Source: Vagococcus fluvialis bH819 (lineage in GTDB: Bacteria > Bacillota > Bacilli > Lactobacillales > Vagococcaceae). From it: DNA of 64,000 nt. The DNA lies in assembly GCF_900163795.1 (NCBI RefSeq), contig NZ_FWFD01000013.1, positions 1 through 64,000 on the forward strand, given 5' to 3'. The position numbers and the translations under genes are program-made. Shown here one piece after another: positions 17,628 to 26,268 of the stretch. How positions within the stretch are numbered: position 1 is the first letter of the stretch; every line of letters begins with the position of its first letter. Below the pieces are notes generated by a model. That model was not told the DNA's origin. It did no database searches and saw only the letters and a list, made by a program, of their open reading frames with translations.

Positions 17628-18149
17628 ATGACCATAGCAAAAGATATTATGGTAAACGACGGCATTCGTGCAAAAGAAGTACGTTTAATCTCGGCAGACG
17701 GCGAACAGTTAGGTGTTAAAAGTAAAGTTGAAGCATTGAGAATTGCTGAGAGTGCAAACTTAGACTTAGTTTTAGTGGCACCCACTGCAAAACCACCCGT
17801 TGCAAAAGTAATGGATCACGGTAAATTCCGTTTTGAGCAACAGAAAAAAGAACGTGAAGCTCGTAAAAAACAAAAAGTAATCAATGTTAAAGAAGTACGT
17901 TTAAGTCCAACAATCGACGTAAATGATTTTAATACAAAACTTCGTAACGCTCGTAAATTCCTTGAAAAAGGTGATAAAGTGAAAGCTTCTATCCGTTTCA
18001 AAGGTCGCGCGATTACTCATAAAGAAATTGGTCAGAACGTCTTGAACCGTTTAGCTGAAGAAACTGCTGACATTGCGACAGTAGAACAAAAAGCAAAAAT
18101 GGATGGTAGAAGCATGTTTCTAGTGCTTGCACCAAAAGCAGATAAGTAA
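17628..18149 (+). CDS. infC: Translation initiation factor IF-3
   Basis: A 173-residue IF-3. It binds the 30S subunit, prevents subunit joining and checks start-codon pairing. The N-domain ([20 protein letters not shown]), a basic linker ([14 protein letters not shown]) and the C-domain ([27 protein letters not shown]) are complete. ATG 17628 is only 3 bases from GGAGG. ATA 17634 sits 9 bases away and lines up with the AUU start of B. subtilis infC, so the real start may be the non-standard AUA (see findings). First gene of infC-rpmI-rplT. Confidence 0.97.
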   Translation: MTIAKDIMVNDGIRAKEVRLISADGEQLGVKSKVEALRIAESANLDLVLVAPTAKPPVAKVMDHGKFRFEQQKKEREARKKQKVINVKEVRLSPTIDVNDFNTKLRNARKFLEKGDKVKASIRFKGRAITHKEIGQNVLNRLAEETADIATVEQKAKMDGRSMFLVLAPKADK

Positions 18150-18173
18150 CAAGAATTTGAGGAGGAAAACAAA

Positions 18174-18374
18174 ATGCCAAAAATGAAAACTCACCGCGGA
18201 CTAGCTAAACGTGTTAAACGTACAGGTGGTGGCGGATTAAAAAGATATCGCGCGTTTACAAGTCACCGTTTCCACGGTAAAACTAAAAAACAACGTCGTC
18301 AATTACGTCGTCCAAGAATGGTATCAAAAGGCGATTACAAACGTATCCGTCAAATGTTGACAGGAATGAGATAA
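18174..18374 (+). CDS. rpmI: 50S ribosomal protein L35
   Basis: A 66-residue L35 beginning [17 protein letters not shown] and ending LTGMR, of normal length. Strong RBS (GAGGAGG). Co-transcribed between infC and rplT under the L20 leader. Confidence 0.98.
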   Translation: MPKMKTHRGLAKRVKRTGGGGLKRYRAFTSHRFHGKTKKQRRQLRRPRMVSKGDYKRIRQMLTGMR

Positions 18375-18437
18375 GTTTTTTAGTTTTTGATAATGACTAA
18401 AAAATAACAAATTTAAGAACCCCAAGGAGGAATTATC

Positions 18438-18797
18438 ATGGCACGTGTAAAAGGTGGAACAGTAACTCGCCAACGTCGTAAAAAAGTGCTTAAGTTAGCT
18501 AAAGGCTACTATGGCTCAAAACACACATTATTCAAAACAGCAAAAGAACAAGTGATGAAATCTCACACTTATGCTTTTAGAGATCGTAAACAAACTAAAC
18601 GTAACTTCCGTAAATTATGGATCGCTCGTATCAACGCTGGCGCTCGTATGAACGGTTTAAGCTACAGCAAAATGATGCACGGCTTGAAATTAGCTGAAAT
18701 CGACATCAACCGTAAAATGTTATCTGAATTAGCTATCCATGATGCAGAAGCTTTCACAGCTCTTGCTGAAACAGCTAAAACAGAATTAGCTAAATAA
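18438..18797 (+). CDS. rplT: 50S ribosomal protein L20
   Basis: A 119-residue L20, early 23S rRNA-assembly protein and autoregulator of this operon. It begins [20 protein letters not shown] and contains [11 protein letters not shown] and [17 protein letters not shown]. Preceded by CAAGGAGG. Followed by a strong terminator. Confidence 0.98.
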   Translation: MARVKGGTVTRQRRKKVLKLAKGYYGSKHTLFKTAKEQVMKSHTYAFRDRKQTKRNFRKLWIARINAGARMNGLSYSKMMHGLKLAEIDINRKMLSELAIHDAEAFTALAETAKTELAK

Positions 18798-18821
18798 TTT
18801 TTAATGTTATTTTAACATGTT

Positions 18822-18850
18822 AAACCCACTTTCTGAGAGTGGGTTTTTTT
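18822..18850 (+). terminator. Terminator of infC-rpmI-rplT
   Basis: AACCCACT and AGTGGGTT form the stem around a short loop, followed by seven T. Confidence 0.9.
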
Positions 18851-19046
18851 GTTATTTTAAAATCAAATATCATCCATGAAATTAGCGAATTTAGGGCTAA
18901 TTGTTGATAACTGCTTTTTTATTGTGCTTTAAAATACTCTTTATTTCAGTTAAATATTTTTGATTTTGATTTTATTTGATGTTTTAAAACAAATATCAAT
19001 TAATGTGTTAAACTTATATGTGATTAAATAAAAAAGGAGTTCTAAA

Positions 19047-20234
19047 ATGAAGAAAAATGTATTTAAAAAATTGATGGTTATGGGAGTTATGTTAGGTAGC
19101 TTTGCTTTTGGCATGAAGGTAGAATCAGCTAATCAAGGACCTTATATTAAAGACGGAAGTATCGTTCAAATAACAAAAAATAATTATGAAATATGGCAAA
19201 ATTTTAATTGGAAACTAAAAAATAATACCAACACTGTCTATAATAAAACATTCGAAGCTAGAGGGAGATATAAACATCAAAATGGTTCAACTTACTATTC
19301 TTTATTTGATAATAAAGGAAATTGGCAAGGTTATTTAAACGCAAACGCCACTAAAAAAACAGGTAAACAAGGTAACTATATCTCAGATGGAAGCTATGTC
19401 AAAGTCTCTAAAGGAAATTACGAGATTTGGCAAAATTTTGGTTGGCAACAAAGAAATAATACTAATAATCTATACAATCAGACGTTTCAAGCAAGAGGAC
19501 GTTATGAACATTTTAATGGCTCAACCTACTACTCTTTATATGATGGACGGGGAAATTGGCAAGGATACCTAAATGCTGGGGCTACTCAAAAAAATAACGC
19601 TCAGGGGAATTATATTTCTGATGGACGATATGTGGAAATAGCAAAAAATTATGAGCTATGGCAAAATTTTAATTGGCAGAAAAAAGGAAATGGTGCTAGT
19701 CATTATAATAAATCTTTACAAGCTAAAGGACGCTATGAACATTTTAATGGTTCTACCTACTATTCTTTATTCGAAGCTAATGGTAACTGGATAGGTTATA
19801 TCAATACGACAGCGACAAGACCGTATAAATCTAAGAAAACACAATCGACAAAAATTATTAATAAAGATACGAATGGTAAAATGTTAGCTTCAACAAATGG
19901 ATACACTTATGTAACGGAAAGTACAGACGGTGGAGTAACTACAACTTCTCTAAATGGAGATACTCACACAGTATTTACTAAAACAGTTGTATGGGAAAAA
20001 GATGCACCAGTAAACCCAACAAACCCTTACATGGGACAAGCAATGTCAAACAGTGGTTTAGACATGAGCTTTAACGGTGGAAAAGGAATTGGTAACTCAG
20101 GTATGGTATGGGAAGATAAACGAACAGCTTCATTATGGGCAAATGAAGAAATCGGTTTTGAAACAGGCTCATACTTAGTATGGGAAGTTAAATTAAAAAC
20201 AGGCGAAATTATGTGGACAGCCCACTTAGTTTAA
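19047..20234 (+). CDS. Secreted GW-module protein with unrecognised C-terminal domain
   Basis: A 395-residue exported protein. The signal peptide is at residues 1-28 (KKLMVMGVMLGSFAFGMKVESA). Three SH3-like GW-type modules span ~29-255 (QGxYI.DG..V...NYE.WQNFNW... GR...NGSTYYSLF...GNWxGYxN). They are homologous to the four modules of the nucleotidase at 11-14 kb. The last ~140 residues (from STKIINKDTNGKM to WTAHLV) form a polar domain I do not recognise. There is no LPXTG, so retention would be through wall polymers. It could be an adhesin or a wall-active enzyme with a novel C-terminal domain. Starts after AAAAAGGAG and ends at a terminator. Confidence 0.85.
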   Translation: MKKNVFKKLMVMGVMLGSFAFGMKVESANQGPYIKDGSIVQITKNNYEIWQNFNWKLKNNTNTVYNKTFEARGRYKHQNGSTYYSLFDNKGNWQGYLNANATKKTGKQGNYISDGSYVKVSKGNYEIWQNFGWQQRNNTNNLYNQTFQARGRYEHFNGSTYYSLYDGRGNWQGYLNAGATQKNNAQGNYISDGRYVEIAKNYELWQNFNWQKKGNGASHYNKSLQAKGRYEHFNGSTYYSLFEANGNWIGYINTTATRPYKSKKTQSTKIINKDTNGKMLASTNGYTYVTESTDGGVTTTSLNGDTHTVFTKTVVWEKDAPVNPTNPYMGQAMSNSGLDMSFNGGKGIGNSGMVWEDKRTASLWANEEIGFETGSYLVWEVKLKTGEIMWTAHLV

Positions 20235-20248
20235 TACAATAACTAAAC

Positions 20249-20286
20249 AAAAAGAACTCTTTCCAAAAGATTGAGTTCTTTTTCTA
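20249..20286 (+). terminator. Terminator after the GW-module protein gene
   Basis: AAAAAGAACTC and GAGTTCTTTTT pair around a 13-nt loop. Bidirectional in composition. Confidence 0.85.
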
Positions 20287-20298
20287 TCTATTTTTACC

Positions 20299-20347
20299 TA
20301 TCCAAATCCCTCAGAACATCTAAAATCTCTTCTGAGGGATTTGGATA
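20299..20347. repeat. Perfect 18-bp inverted repeat
   Basis: TATCCAAATCCCTCAGAA (20299-20316) and TTCTGAGGGATTTGGATA (20330-20347) are exact reverse complements around a 13-nt loop. No T run follows on either strand, so it is not a standard terminator. It could be a protein site, an RNA hairpin or a mobile-element end. Confidence 0.85.
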
Positions 20348-20717
20348 CCATAATTGGATATTTATATCATATCATCTTAAATTTCTCAGGAGTTAAATAT
20401 GAGCTTATGAGAGTGATATTGAATAAAAAATTTTGTTATTGAATTTTTCTATGTATAGCAATTTAACATTCCATACGTATAGGTTTTTATAATTTTTTAC
20501 ATAGTTCACGTTGTTATATTAAATGACTAATTTGGAATTAGTAATATTCATTATGGCTCCTTGGTATCCGTCCATATTTTGACACCTGATACGTTTACTT
20601 TCCATAAATAGATAATCATACTTAAAATATTAGAATCTTTTAGAATACAATTTAGGGTGTTTGGTTGAATACGTATCTATTTTTGATTATTCAAACATAT
20701 AACCAAAACTTAATCAT
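20348..20717. other. Intergenic region without recognisable gene
   Basis: About 370 bp of AT-rich sequence with frequent stops in all frames. A short minus-strand stretch near 20520-20610 can be read as MESKRIRCQNMDGYQGAIMN, but I cannot assign it; it may be a gene relic or chance. Confidence 0.4.
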
Positions 20718-20746
20718 TTGACAGAGTAGTTAAAGACCTATATCAT
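20718..20746 (+). promoter_or_regulatory. Promoter of the tautomerase-like gene
   Basis: TTGACA (20718-20723), a 17-bp spacer and TATCAT (20741-20746), 54 bp before the start codon at 20800. Confidence 0.65.
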
Positions 20747-20799
20747 AGAAAATGTAATCATGAAATACTCATAAAGTGACCAAAGAAGGAGCGTATAAA

Positions 20800-21192
20800 A
20801 TGCCATTATTTAAAATAGATATTTTAGAACATTACTCAAAGGAAAAAACATCAGAATTATTAAAAATCATCCATTATAATGCCGTTGCAGCATTTGATAT
20901 TCCAGAAGGTGATCGTTATCAAATTGTGACACGACACCAATCAGAAGACATGATTTTAGAGGATACAGGACTAGGTTTTGTTCGGACAGAGGACAAGGTA
21001 GCGATTCAAATATTTAGTAGAAAAAGAGAAAAAGCAATGAAGTTATTATTTTATAAACAATTAGTATCTGATTTACATGAAAAAATGGGACTTAATAAAA
21101 AAGACATTTTAATTTCATTTTTTGAGAATGAAGATGAAGATTGGTCATTTGCAGATGGGGAAGCACAATTTATTACAGGTGAACTTTCTTGA
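20800..21192 (+). CDS. Tautomerase-family protein
   Basis: A 130-residue protein beginning Met-Pro-Leu, so removal of Met would expose the catalytic N-terminal proline of the tautomerase superfamily. The pattern MPLFKIDILEHYSKEK, then IPEGDRYQIVTRH, ISFFENEDEDWSFADGEAQF resembles the Tautomerase_2 family (Pfam PF14552). ATG 20800 follows AAGGAGCG; the earlier in-frame start at 20776 lacks an RBS. The AEC transporter begins 41 bp after it, so the two may be co-expressed. Substrate unknown. Confidence 0.8.
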   Translation: MPLFKIDILEHYSKEKTSELLKIIHYNAVAAFDIPEGDRYQIVTRHQSEDMILEDTGLGFVRTEDKVAIQIFSRKREKAMKLLFYKQLVSDLHEKMGLNKKDILISFFENEDEDWSFADGEAQFITGELS

Positions 21193-21232
21193 AATTAGAT
21201 TGTATCTCAAAAAAGAAAGTTGAGAAAAATAA

Positions 21233-22150
21233 ATGTTTTTGTTGATTTTAGAACAAAATGTAATGCTATTTGTCTATCTTTCAGTTGGTTATTATTTAGC
21301 AAAGATTGGTAAAATTAGTGAGCAAGGATTAAAAGAAGCAGGCTTTTTTTTATCAAATTTTGCTTTAACATGTGCTATTTTTAATAGTTTTCAAACACCT
21401 TATACAGATGAAAAATTCCGATTAATTAAGGACTCATTACTTGTAGCGTTGATTTTAATTATATTTTTAATCTTACTCAGTTTTATACTAACAAGACTCT
21501 TTAAAATTGATTCAGAAAAAAAAGAAACGTGGCGTGCTTGTTGTATTTTCTCGAATATATTATTTATTGGGATTCCAATTGTTGATTCTTTATATGGAGA
21601 AGTTGGATTAATTGTCTTAGTTTCTTTTAACACTATTTTTAATCTATTTTTGTTTAGTATAGGAGAATCAATCTTTTCTGGAACCTTGATAGTTTCAGTA
21701 AAAAAAGTTCTTAGAACACCTGCAATTTTAAGTATGGCTTTGGGAATGTTATTATTTGTCTTGGATATTAGGCTGCCGATATTTCTAGGTACACCAATAC
21801 AGGTATTGGCTTCCTTTACAGCACCCTTAGCAATGATAGTTAATGGGGCGATGTTCTATGGAACATCTATTAAAAAATTAATTAAGAACAAAGAGATTAT
21901 ATTATTTTGTTTGGTTCGTCTGATTTTGATACCTATTTTAGCTATGCTTATCTTTAGACCATTTATTTCTAATGAAATGGTATTTGCTTTGTTAGTTTTA
22001 GTTGCAGCCATGCCTTCTGGTTCACTTAATTCAGTATTTGCCGAAATGTATCAAGGCAAAGGACAGCTAGCCTCAAATTACATCATTTTATCAACATTAG
22101 TCAGTTTAATCACAGTTCCACTGATGATTACTCTGAGTCAAATATTATAA
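21233..22150 (+). CDS. AEC (auxin efflux carrier)-family transporter
   Basis: A 305-residue membrane protein with about ten hydrophobic segments in two five-helix halves, typical of the AEC family. In lactic acid bacteria such proteins move malate or other organic acids. Family-like positions include MPSGSLNSVFAEMY near the C-terminus. The RBS is weak (GTTGAGAAAA). A half-length hairpin repeat follows the stop. Substrate cannot be told from sequence. Confidence 0.85.
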   Translation: MFLLILEQNVMLFVYLSVGYYLAKIGKISEQGLKEAGFFLSNFALTCAIFNSFQTPYTDEKFRLIKDSLLVALILIIFLILLSFILTRLFKIDSEKKETWRACCIFSNILFIGIPIVDSLYGEVGLIVLVSFNTIFNLFLFSIGESIFSGTLIVSVKKVLRTPAILSMALGMLLFVLDIRLPIFLGTPIQVLASFTAPLAMIVNGAMFYGTSIKKLIKNKEIILFCLVRLILIPILAMLIFRPFISNEMVFALLVLVAAMPSGSLNSVFAEMYQGKGQLASNYIILSTLVSLITVPLMITLSQIL

Positions 22151-22162
22151 GAAATTAGAGTA

Positions 22163-22200
22163 GATAAAAAATCGTTTAGCTCCAAACGACTGGAATAATT
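22163..22200 (+). repeat. Half-length copy of the nested-hairpin repeat, after the AEC gene
   Basis: GATAAAAAATCGTTTAGCTCC, then AAACGACTGG, 12 bp after the AEC stop codon and in sense orientation. Only the 5' half of the repeat family is present. Confidence 0.6.
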
Positions 22201-22360
22201 TATAAACAAGACAGAAGTTGACAATTAGGTCAGCTTTTTTCGTTTTTTTGTCTAAAAAGTAAATAAGTAGTTTTTTATTGATATTAAAATGGCTATTTTA
22301 TAATAATGTAACAAAAATAACCATTTAATGTTAAAATTAAAAGAAAAGGAGGGATCCAGT

Positions 22361-22801
22361 ATGACTATTTGCCCAGAATGTTATAGTGATAAAAATCGTG
22401 TGACACCTATGTATAAACCGTATGAATGTTTAAGTGAGCATACCCAATATATTTGTGGGACGTGTCATCGGTGTATTTGCATTGAAAAAGATCAGACAAG
22501 AGGGCTGTATCGCTGGAATTTCCCTTTTAAATCTTTAGAAGATGCTAAACTGTATTTTAGAACTGCAGAGTACATATTAAAACAACCTTGCGCTATTTAT
22601 GAGCTCAAACCAGATAAAAACAGAAGTATATTTAAAATATTTCGAGATAAGGTAGAATTAATAAATTACTTAAAAAGAAATAAAACAACTAAATGTCATA
22701 AAATTCCTATCTTTAAAACTGATAACTATCAAGAATATCCAAATACTGAAATCAGAAAATTAACTGATGAAGAAGTTCTTTTTTATATGAATAATCGTTA
22801 G
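22361..22801 (+). CDS. Cys-rich (zinc-ribbon-like) protein of unknown function
   Basis: A 146-residue protein with an N-terminal cysteine cluster: CPECYS at residue ~4 and CGTCHRCIC at ~30, a likely zinc ribbon. A mixed alpha/beta remainder contains LEDAKLYFRTAEYIL. I do not recognise a named family. ATG 22361 follows AAAGGAGGG; the frame start at 22328 overlaps that RBS. Monocistronic, with a short terminator after it. Confidence 0.75.
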   Translation: MTICPECYSDKNRVTPMYKPYECLSEHTQYICGTCHRCICIEKDQTRGLYRWNFPFKSLEDAKLYFRTAEYILKQPCAIYELKPDKNRSIFKIFRDKVELINYLKRNKTTKCHKIPIFKTDNYQEYPNTEIRKLTDEEVLFYMNNR

Positions 22802-22804
22802 AAT

Positions 22805-22830
22805 AAACCTAAATTAGGTTTATTTTTTTT
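22805..22830 (+). terminator. Terminator after the Cys-rich protein gene
   Basis: AAACCTAAATTAGGTTT followed by eight T. Confidence 0.8.
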
Positions 22831-23020
22831 TGCCAATAAAACAAAATTGTGTTTTAAGTAGATTGAAATAAATTTATAAAAGCGCTTGATATCAATAGAT
22901 AGTCTCTATTTTATTAAAATAATAAAAAATCCTATTTTATGAAAAGAATAAATAAATTGATACGGAACAAATAAATGGTTAGACTCAATTCGTTGAGTTG
23001 GAAAGGAGGTTTTTTAGGCA

Positions 23021-24052
23021 ATGCTTTTTCACAGAATGGAAAGTCGTGATATTAGAATAAATTTGGCTACAGAAGATTATTTAATGAATACAGTCGAAAT
23101 AGATGAGCCTATTCTTTTAATGTATATCCAACACCCTTGTCTCATTGTAGGAAAACATCAAAATATTTATGAAGAGATAGCTGTTGATCAGGCGATGAAA
23201 GATGGTGTTATCATAACGAGACGGTTATCTGGTGGTGGCACTGTTTTTGATGATTTAGGAAATATTAGTTTTAGTTTTATTATCAGAAAAGGTCAGGTGA
23301 AATTTGGTGATTATCCAACGATAACTCAGCCGATTGTGGATGCATTAAAAGCAATGGGTGTTGATAATATATCGGTTAATGGTCGAAATGATATTTTTAT
23401 TGATGGTAAAAAAATATCGGGAAATGCGATGTATACAAAAAATCAAAGTATGTTTTCTCATGGGACATTGCTTTTTGATGTTGATTTAAACAGGATGGAA
23501 AAATATTTAATCGTTTCAAAAGAAAAAATTAAAACAACTCATATTCAGTCGGTCGAATCTAGAGTGACAAATATTAAACCATACTTAAATAAGAGTTATC
23601 AAAAGCTAACAATAGAAGGCTTTCGTGATGAATTAATTAGGCGAATTTTTAAGGTAGATAGTATAGAGGAAATTTCTTCTCAAGAAATTATTTTGTCTCA
23701 ATTTGATCAAGAGCAGATTCAGCAAAGTGTTTCTGAGGTGTATAGTAATGATGATTGGGTCTATGGTCATCATCAAATTTTTGATATTAAAAGAAATGCA
23801 TACATTAAAAATGTTGGTTTGATTGAAGTTGCTTTTACTGTGGAGAAAGGTAAAATTGGAGAAATTTCTTTTTCTGGTGATTACTTTAGCCAAAAAAACC
23901 AGCAAGAAGTTTGTGAAAAATTAAAAGGTAAACGATTGATTTTTAATGAATTAATGAGTGACTTAACAGATAGTGAGATTGATTTATGTTTCAGTGGATT
24001 AGATAAAGAAAGTTTGATATTACTTTTGCTAGGAGAATTAGTCAATGATTGA
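23021..24052 (+). CDS. Lipoate-protein ligase A, paralogue linked to an ABC importer
   Basis: A 343-residue LplA-type ligase. It adenylates lipoate (or octanoate) and transfers it to lipoyl domains. The adenylate-binding loop RRLSGGGTVFDDLGN and the lysine motif GRNDIFIDGKKISGNAMY are present. The C-terminal accessory domain (residues ~250-343) is present. It differs from the second LplA in this window (46805) in having Asp where the usual VxHD motif has His (VFDD versus VYHD). It overlaps the next gene (ABC ATPase) by 8 bp, so it is the first gene of a four-gene operon. Strong RBS (GGAAAGGAGG). Confidence 0.92.
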   Translation: MLFHRMESRDIRINLATEDYLMNTVEIDEPILLMYIQHPCLIVGKHQNIYEEIAVDQAMKDGVIITRRLSGGGTVFDDLGNISFSFIIRKGQVKFGDYPTITQPIVDALKAMGVDNISVNGRNDIFIDGKKISGNAMYTKNQSMFSHGTLLFDVDLNRMEKYLIVSKEKIKTTHIQSVESRVTNIKPYLNKSYQKLTIEGFRDELIRRIFKVDSIEEISSQEIILSQFDQEQIQQSVSEVYSNDDWVYGHHQIFDIKRNAYIKNVGLIEVAFTVEKGKIGEISFSGDYFSQKNQQEVCEKLKGKRLIFNELMSDLTDSEIDLCFSGLDKESLILLLLGELVND

Positions 24053-24767
24053 GTTGAGAAATGTTTCTAAACAGTATGATGGTTTTCAGGTCTTAAATTC
24101 AATTAATCTAAAAATTGAAAAGCAAGAAATAGTAGGGATTGTTGGCGAAAGTGGTTCAGGAAAATCAACTCTCCTTCGAATCATTCAATTAATGGAAAAC
24201 TTCTCTGCAGGTGACTTATTATTAGATAACCATTTGATTAAAAATTTAAGTAAATCTGAGATAAGAGAACAGCAAAGAAAAATGAGTTTGTTATTTCAAC
24301 AGTTCAATTTATTAAACAATTTAACCGTCATTGATAATGTTCATCTGCCATTAAAGTTACAAGGAAAAAAAGAGATAAAAAAAGCGAAGAAGTTATTAAA
24401 TTTTGTCGGTTTAGCAGAGAAAATAAACGACTATCCGTCATCTCTTAGTGGAGGTCAGAAACAACGTGTAGCTCTTGCACGAGCGTTAATCACAAATCCT
24501 AAGGTATTACTTCTGGATGAAGCAACAAGCGCTTTAGATGAGCAGACAACCCGAGAAATGATTATGTTAATAGAAAAAGTTCATCAAGAATTTTTACCAA
24601 CTATTGTTTTTGTCAGTCATGATTTAAATGCCATTAAGCACTGTTGTGATCGTGTCTTTGTAATGGAACAAGGTAAAGTAGTTTCTAATCTAGATATTAA
24701 AAGACAATCTTTTGTAACCCATGATGAAAGCTATCCAGAAAAAGCGAAGCGAGTGCTGAGCCAATGA
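24045..24767 (+). CDS. MetN-like ABC transporter ATPase without NIL domain
   Basis: A 240-residue ATPase with Walker A GESGSGKSTLL, signature LSGGQKQRVALARAL, Walker B VLLLDEAT and switch His in FVSHD. It groups by context with MetNIQ-type methionine importers. Canonical MetN is about 340 residues and carries a C-terminal NIL/ACT-like domain that senses methionine; this protein ends soon after the ATPase core. That loss, plus the overlap with a lipoate ligase gene, argues that the cargo is not methionine. Overlaps both neighbours by a few bases. Confidence 0.9.
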   Translation: MIELRNVSKQYDGFQVLNSINLKIEKQEIVGIVGESGSGKSTLLRIIQLMENFSAGDLLLDNHLIKNLSKSEIREQQRKMSLLFQQFNLLNNLTVIDNVHLPLKLQGKKEIKKAKKLLNFVGLAEKINDYPSSLSGGQKQRVALARALITNPKVLLLDEATSALDEQTTREMIMLIEKVHQEFLPTIVFVSHDLNAIKHCCDRVFVMEQGKVVSNLDIKRQSFVTHDESYPEKAKRVLSQ

Positions 24768-25435
24768 ATCAAGTTATGTACTATTTACCAGATATGTTAA
24801 AGGCATTACGAGAAACAAGTATTATGTTAGGTATTTCTTTATTATTAGGGTTAATTTTTGGTTTAGTTGTTGGAATTAGTTTATTTTTATTCCGTTCAGA
24901 GGGGAGAAATTCCAATAAATTACTAATGTTTATTTTAAATTGCTACGTCAATATTATTAGGTCCTTCCCATTTCTCTTATTAGTTGTAGCAATTATCCCC
25001 GTGACTAGATATATTTTTGGAACAGCATTTGGTCCAGTTGCTGCCTCATTTCCATTAAGCTTAGTTGCCATTGCTATCTTTGGTCGTTTAGTGGAACAAG
25101 TTTTATTAGATTTACCAAAAGAAGTAGAGGAACTTGCTAATTCACTAGGTGTTACTAACTTTCAGTATGTTTATTATTTTCTACTGAAAGAGGCTAGAAG
25201 TGGTTTAGTTCTTAGTTTTACATCAATAACGATTAGTCTGATGTCTTATTCAACTATTATGGGAGTTGTTGGTGGCGGAGGAATTGGTGACTTTGCCATT
25301 CGTTTTGGCTATCAGCGCTATGAGTATGAAGTAATGTATGCGACGATTGTATTAATGATCATCATTGTTGGTAGTATTCAATTATTAGGAACATTTATTA
25401 GTAAAAAATTAGATAAAAGGGAGTCAGTCAAATGA
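24764..25435 (+). CDS. MetI-like ABC transporter permease
   Basis: A 223-residue permease with five or six membrane segments and the D-methionine-type EAA loop (EEVEELANSLGVTNFQYVYYF). Length is normal for MetI. The start overlaps the ATPase stop by 4 bp (ATGA) and its stop overlaps the start of the binding protein. Works with the ATPase and lipoprotein on either side; substrate uncertain (methionine analogue, or lipoate by context). Confidence 0.9.
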   Translation: MNQVMYYLPDMLKALRETSIMLGISLLLGLIFGLVVGISLFLFRSEGRNSNKLLMFILNCYVNIIRSFPFLLLVVAIIPVTRYIFGTAFGPVAASFPLSLVAIAIFGRLVEQVLLDLPKEVEELANSLGVTNFQYVYYFLLKEARSGLVLSFTSITISLMSYSTIMGVVGGGGIGDFAIRFGYQRYEYEVMYATIVLMIIIVGSIQLLGTFISKKLDKRESVK

Positions 25436-26268
25436 AAAAATTAATCGTAACATTCAGTTTAGTAGGTTTAGTTTTAGCCATGACAGCATGTGGAGGAAAA
25501 GCACAAGAAGGAACAAAAGAAACTGTGCAAAAGAATAAGGATGAAAAAATAATCAAAGTTGCTTCACAAACAACACCAATGACCGACGTGGTAGAAGTGG
25601 CTGCTAAAGAAGCAGAAAAAGATGGTTGGAAAATCGAACTTATTCAAGTCAATGATAATATTCAATACAATGAATTATTAAAAAATAAAGAAGTTGACGC
25701 GAATTTTGCCCAACATGAACCTTATATGAAAAAATTTAACCAAGAGAAAAAAGCCAAACTAGTTGCTATTCAAAAAATTTATAATGCTAAAGTTGGATTT
25801 TATTCAAAAGACTACAAAAAAATTGAAGATATTCCAGATGGAGCCAAAGTTGCTATCCCTAATGATATCTCTAATGAAGGACGAGCACTAGCAATTCTGG
25901 CGGAAGAAGGGTTAATTACGCTTAAAGAAGGTGTTGGGTTTGAGGGAACACTAAAAGATATCGAAAAAAATGATAAAAATTTAGAATTTGTTTCAATTGA
26001 TTTGCTTAACTTAGCAGAAGCTTATAATGAAAAAGATGTCGCTTTAGTTTATAATTATCCAACTTATATTGCTAAAATTGGGTTGAAACCAACAGATGCA
26101 TTATTCTTAGAAAAAACAGTTGATGAAAGATTTGCTATTTCTCTAGTTGCAAGAGAAGATAATAAAGAGTCTGAAAGTATCAAAGAACTTAAAAAAGTAA
26201 TGACAAGCGACTCTGTAAAACAATTTTTAGAAAAAGAACACAGTGAAACCCTAGTACCAGCCTTTTAA
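25432..26268 (+). CDS. MetQ/NlpA-family substrate-binding lipoprotein
   Basis: A 278-residue lipoprotein. The signal peptide ends in a lipobox (LAMTAC, Cys ~20). The mature domain follows the NlpA/MetQ pattern: VASQTTPMTDVVEVAA, VDANFAQHEPYM and IPNDISNEGRAL. MetQ proteins bind methionine; some relatives bind other small amphiphiles. Genetic linkage here is to a lipoate ligase. Followed immediately by a tandem array of 124-bp repeats. Confidence 0.88.
   Translation: MKKLIVTFSLVGLVLAMTACGGKAQEGTKETVQKNKDEKIIKVASQTTPMTDVVEVAAKEAEKDGWKIELIQVNDNIQYNELLKNKEVDANFAQHEPYMKKFNQEKKAKLVAIQKIYNAKVGFYSKDYKKIEDIPDGAKVAIPNDISNEGRALAILAEEGLITLKEGVGFEGTLKDIEKNDKNLEFVSIDLLNLAEAYNEKDVALVYNYPTYIAKIGLKPTDALFLEKTVDERFAISLVAREDNKESESIKELKKVMTSDSVKQFLEKEHSETLVPAF

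Noticed and set aside
22831-23020. S-box (SAM) or other methionine riboswitch upstream of the lplA-MetNIQ-like operon
   Set aside because: No conserved SAM-riboswitch core was found; only a short GACTCAA/TTGAGTT hairpin lies near the RBS. A cre-like AAGCGCTT core is present but has two consensus mismatches.
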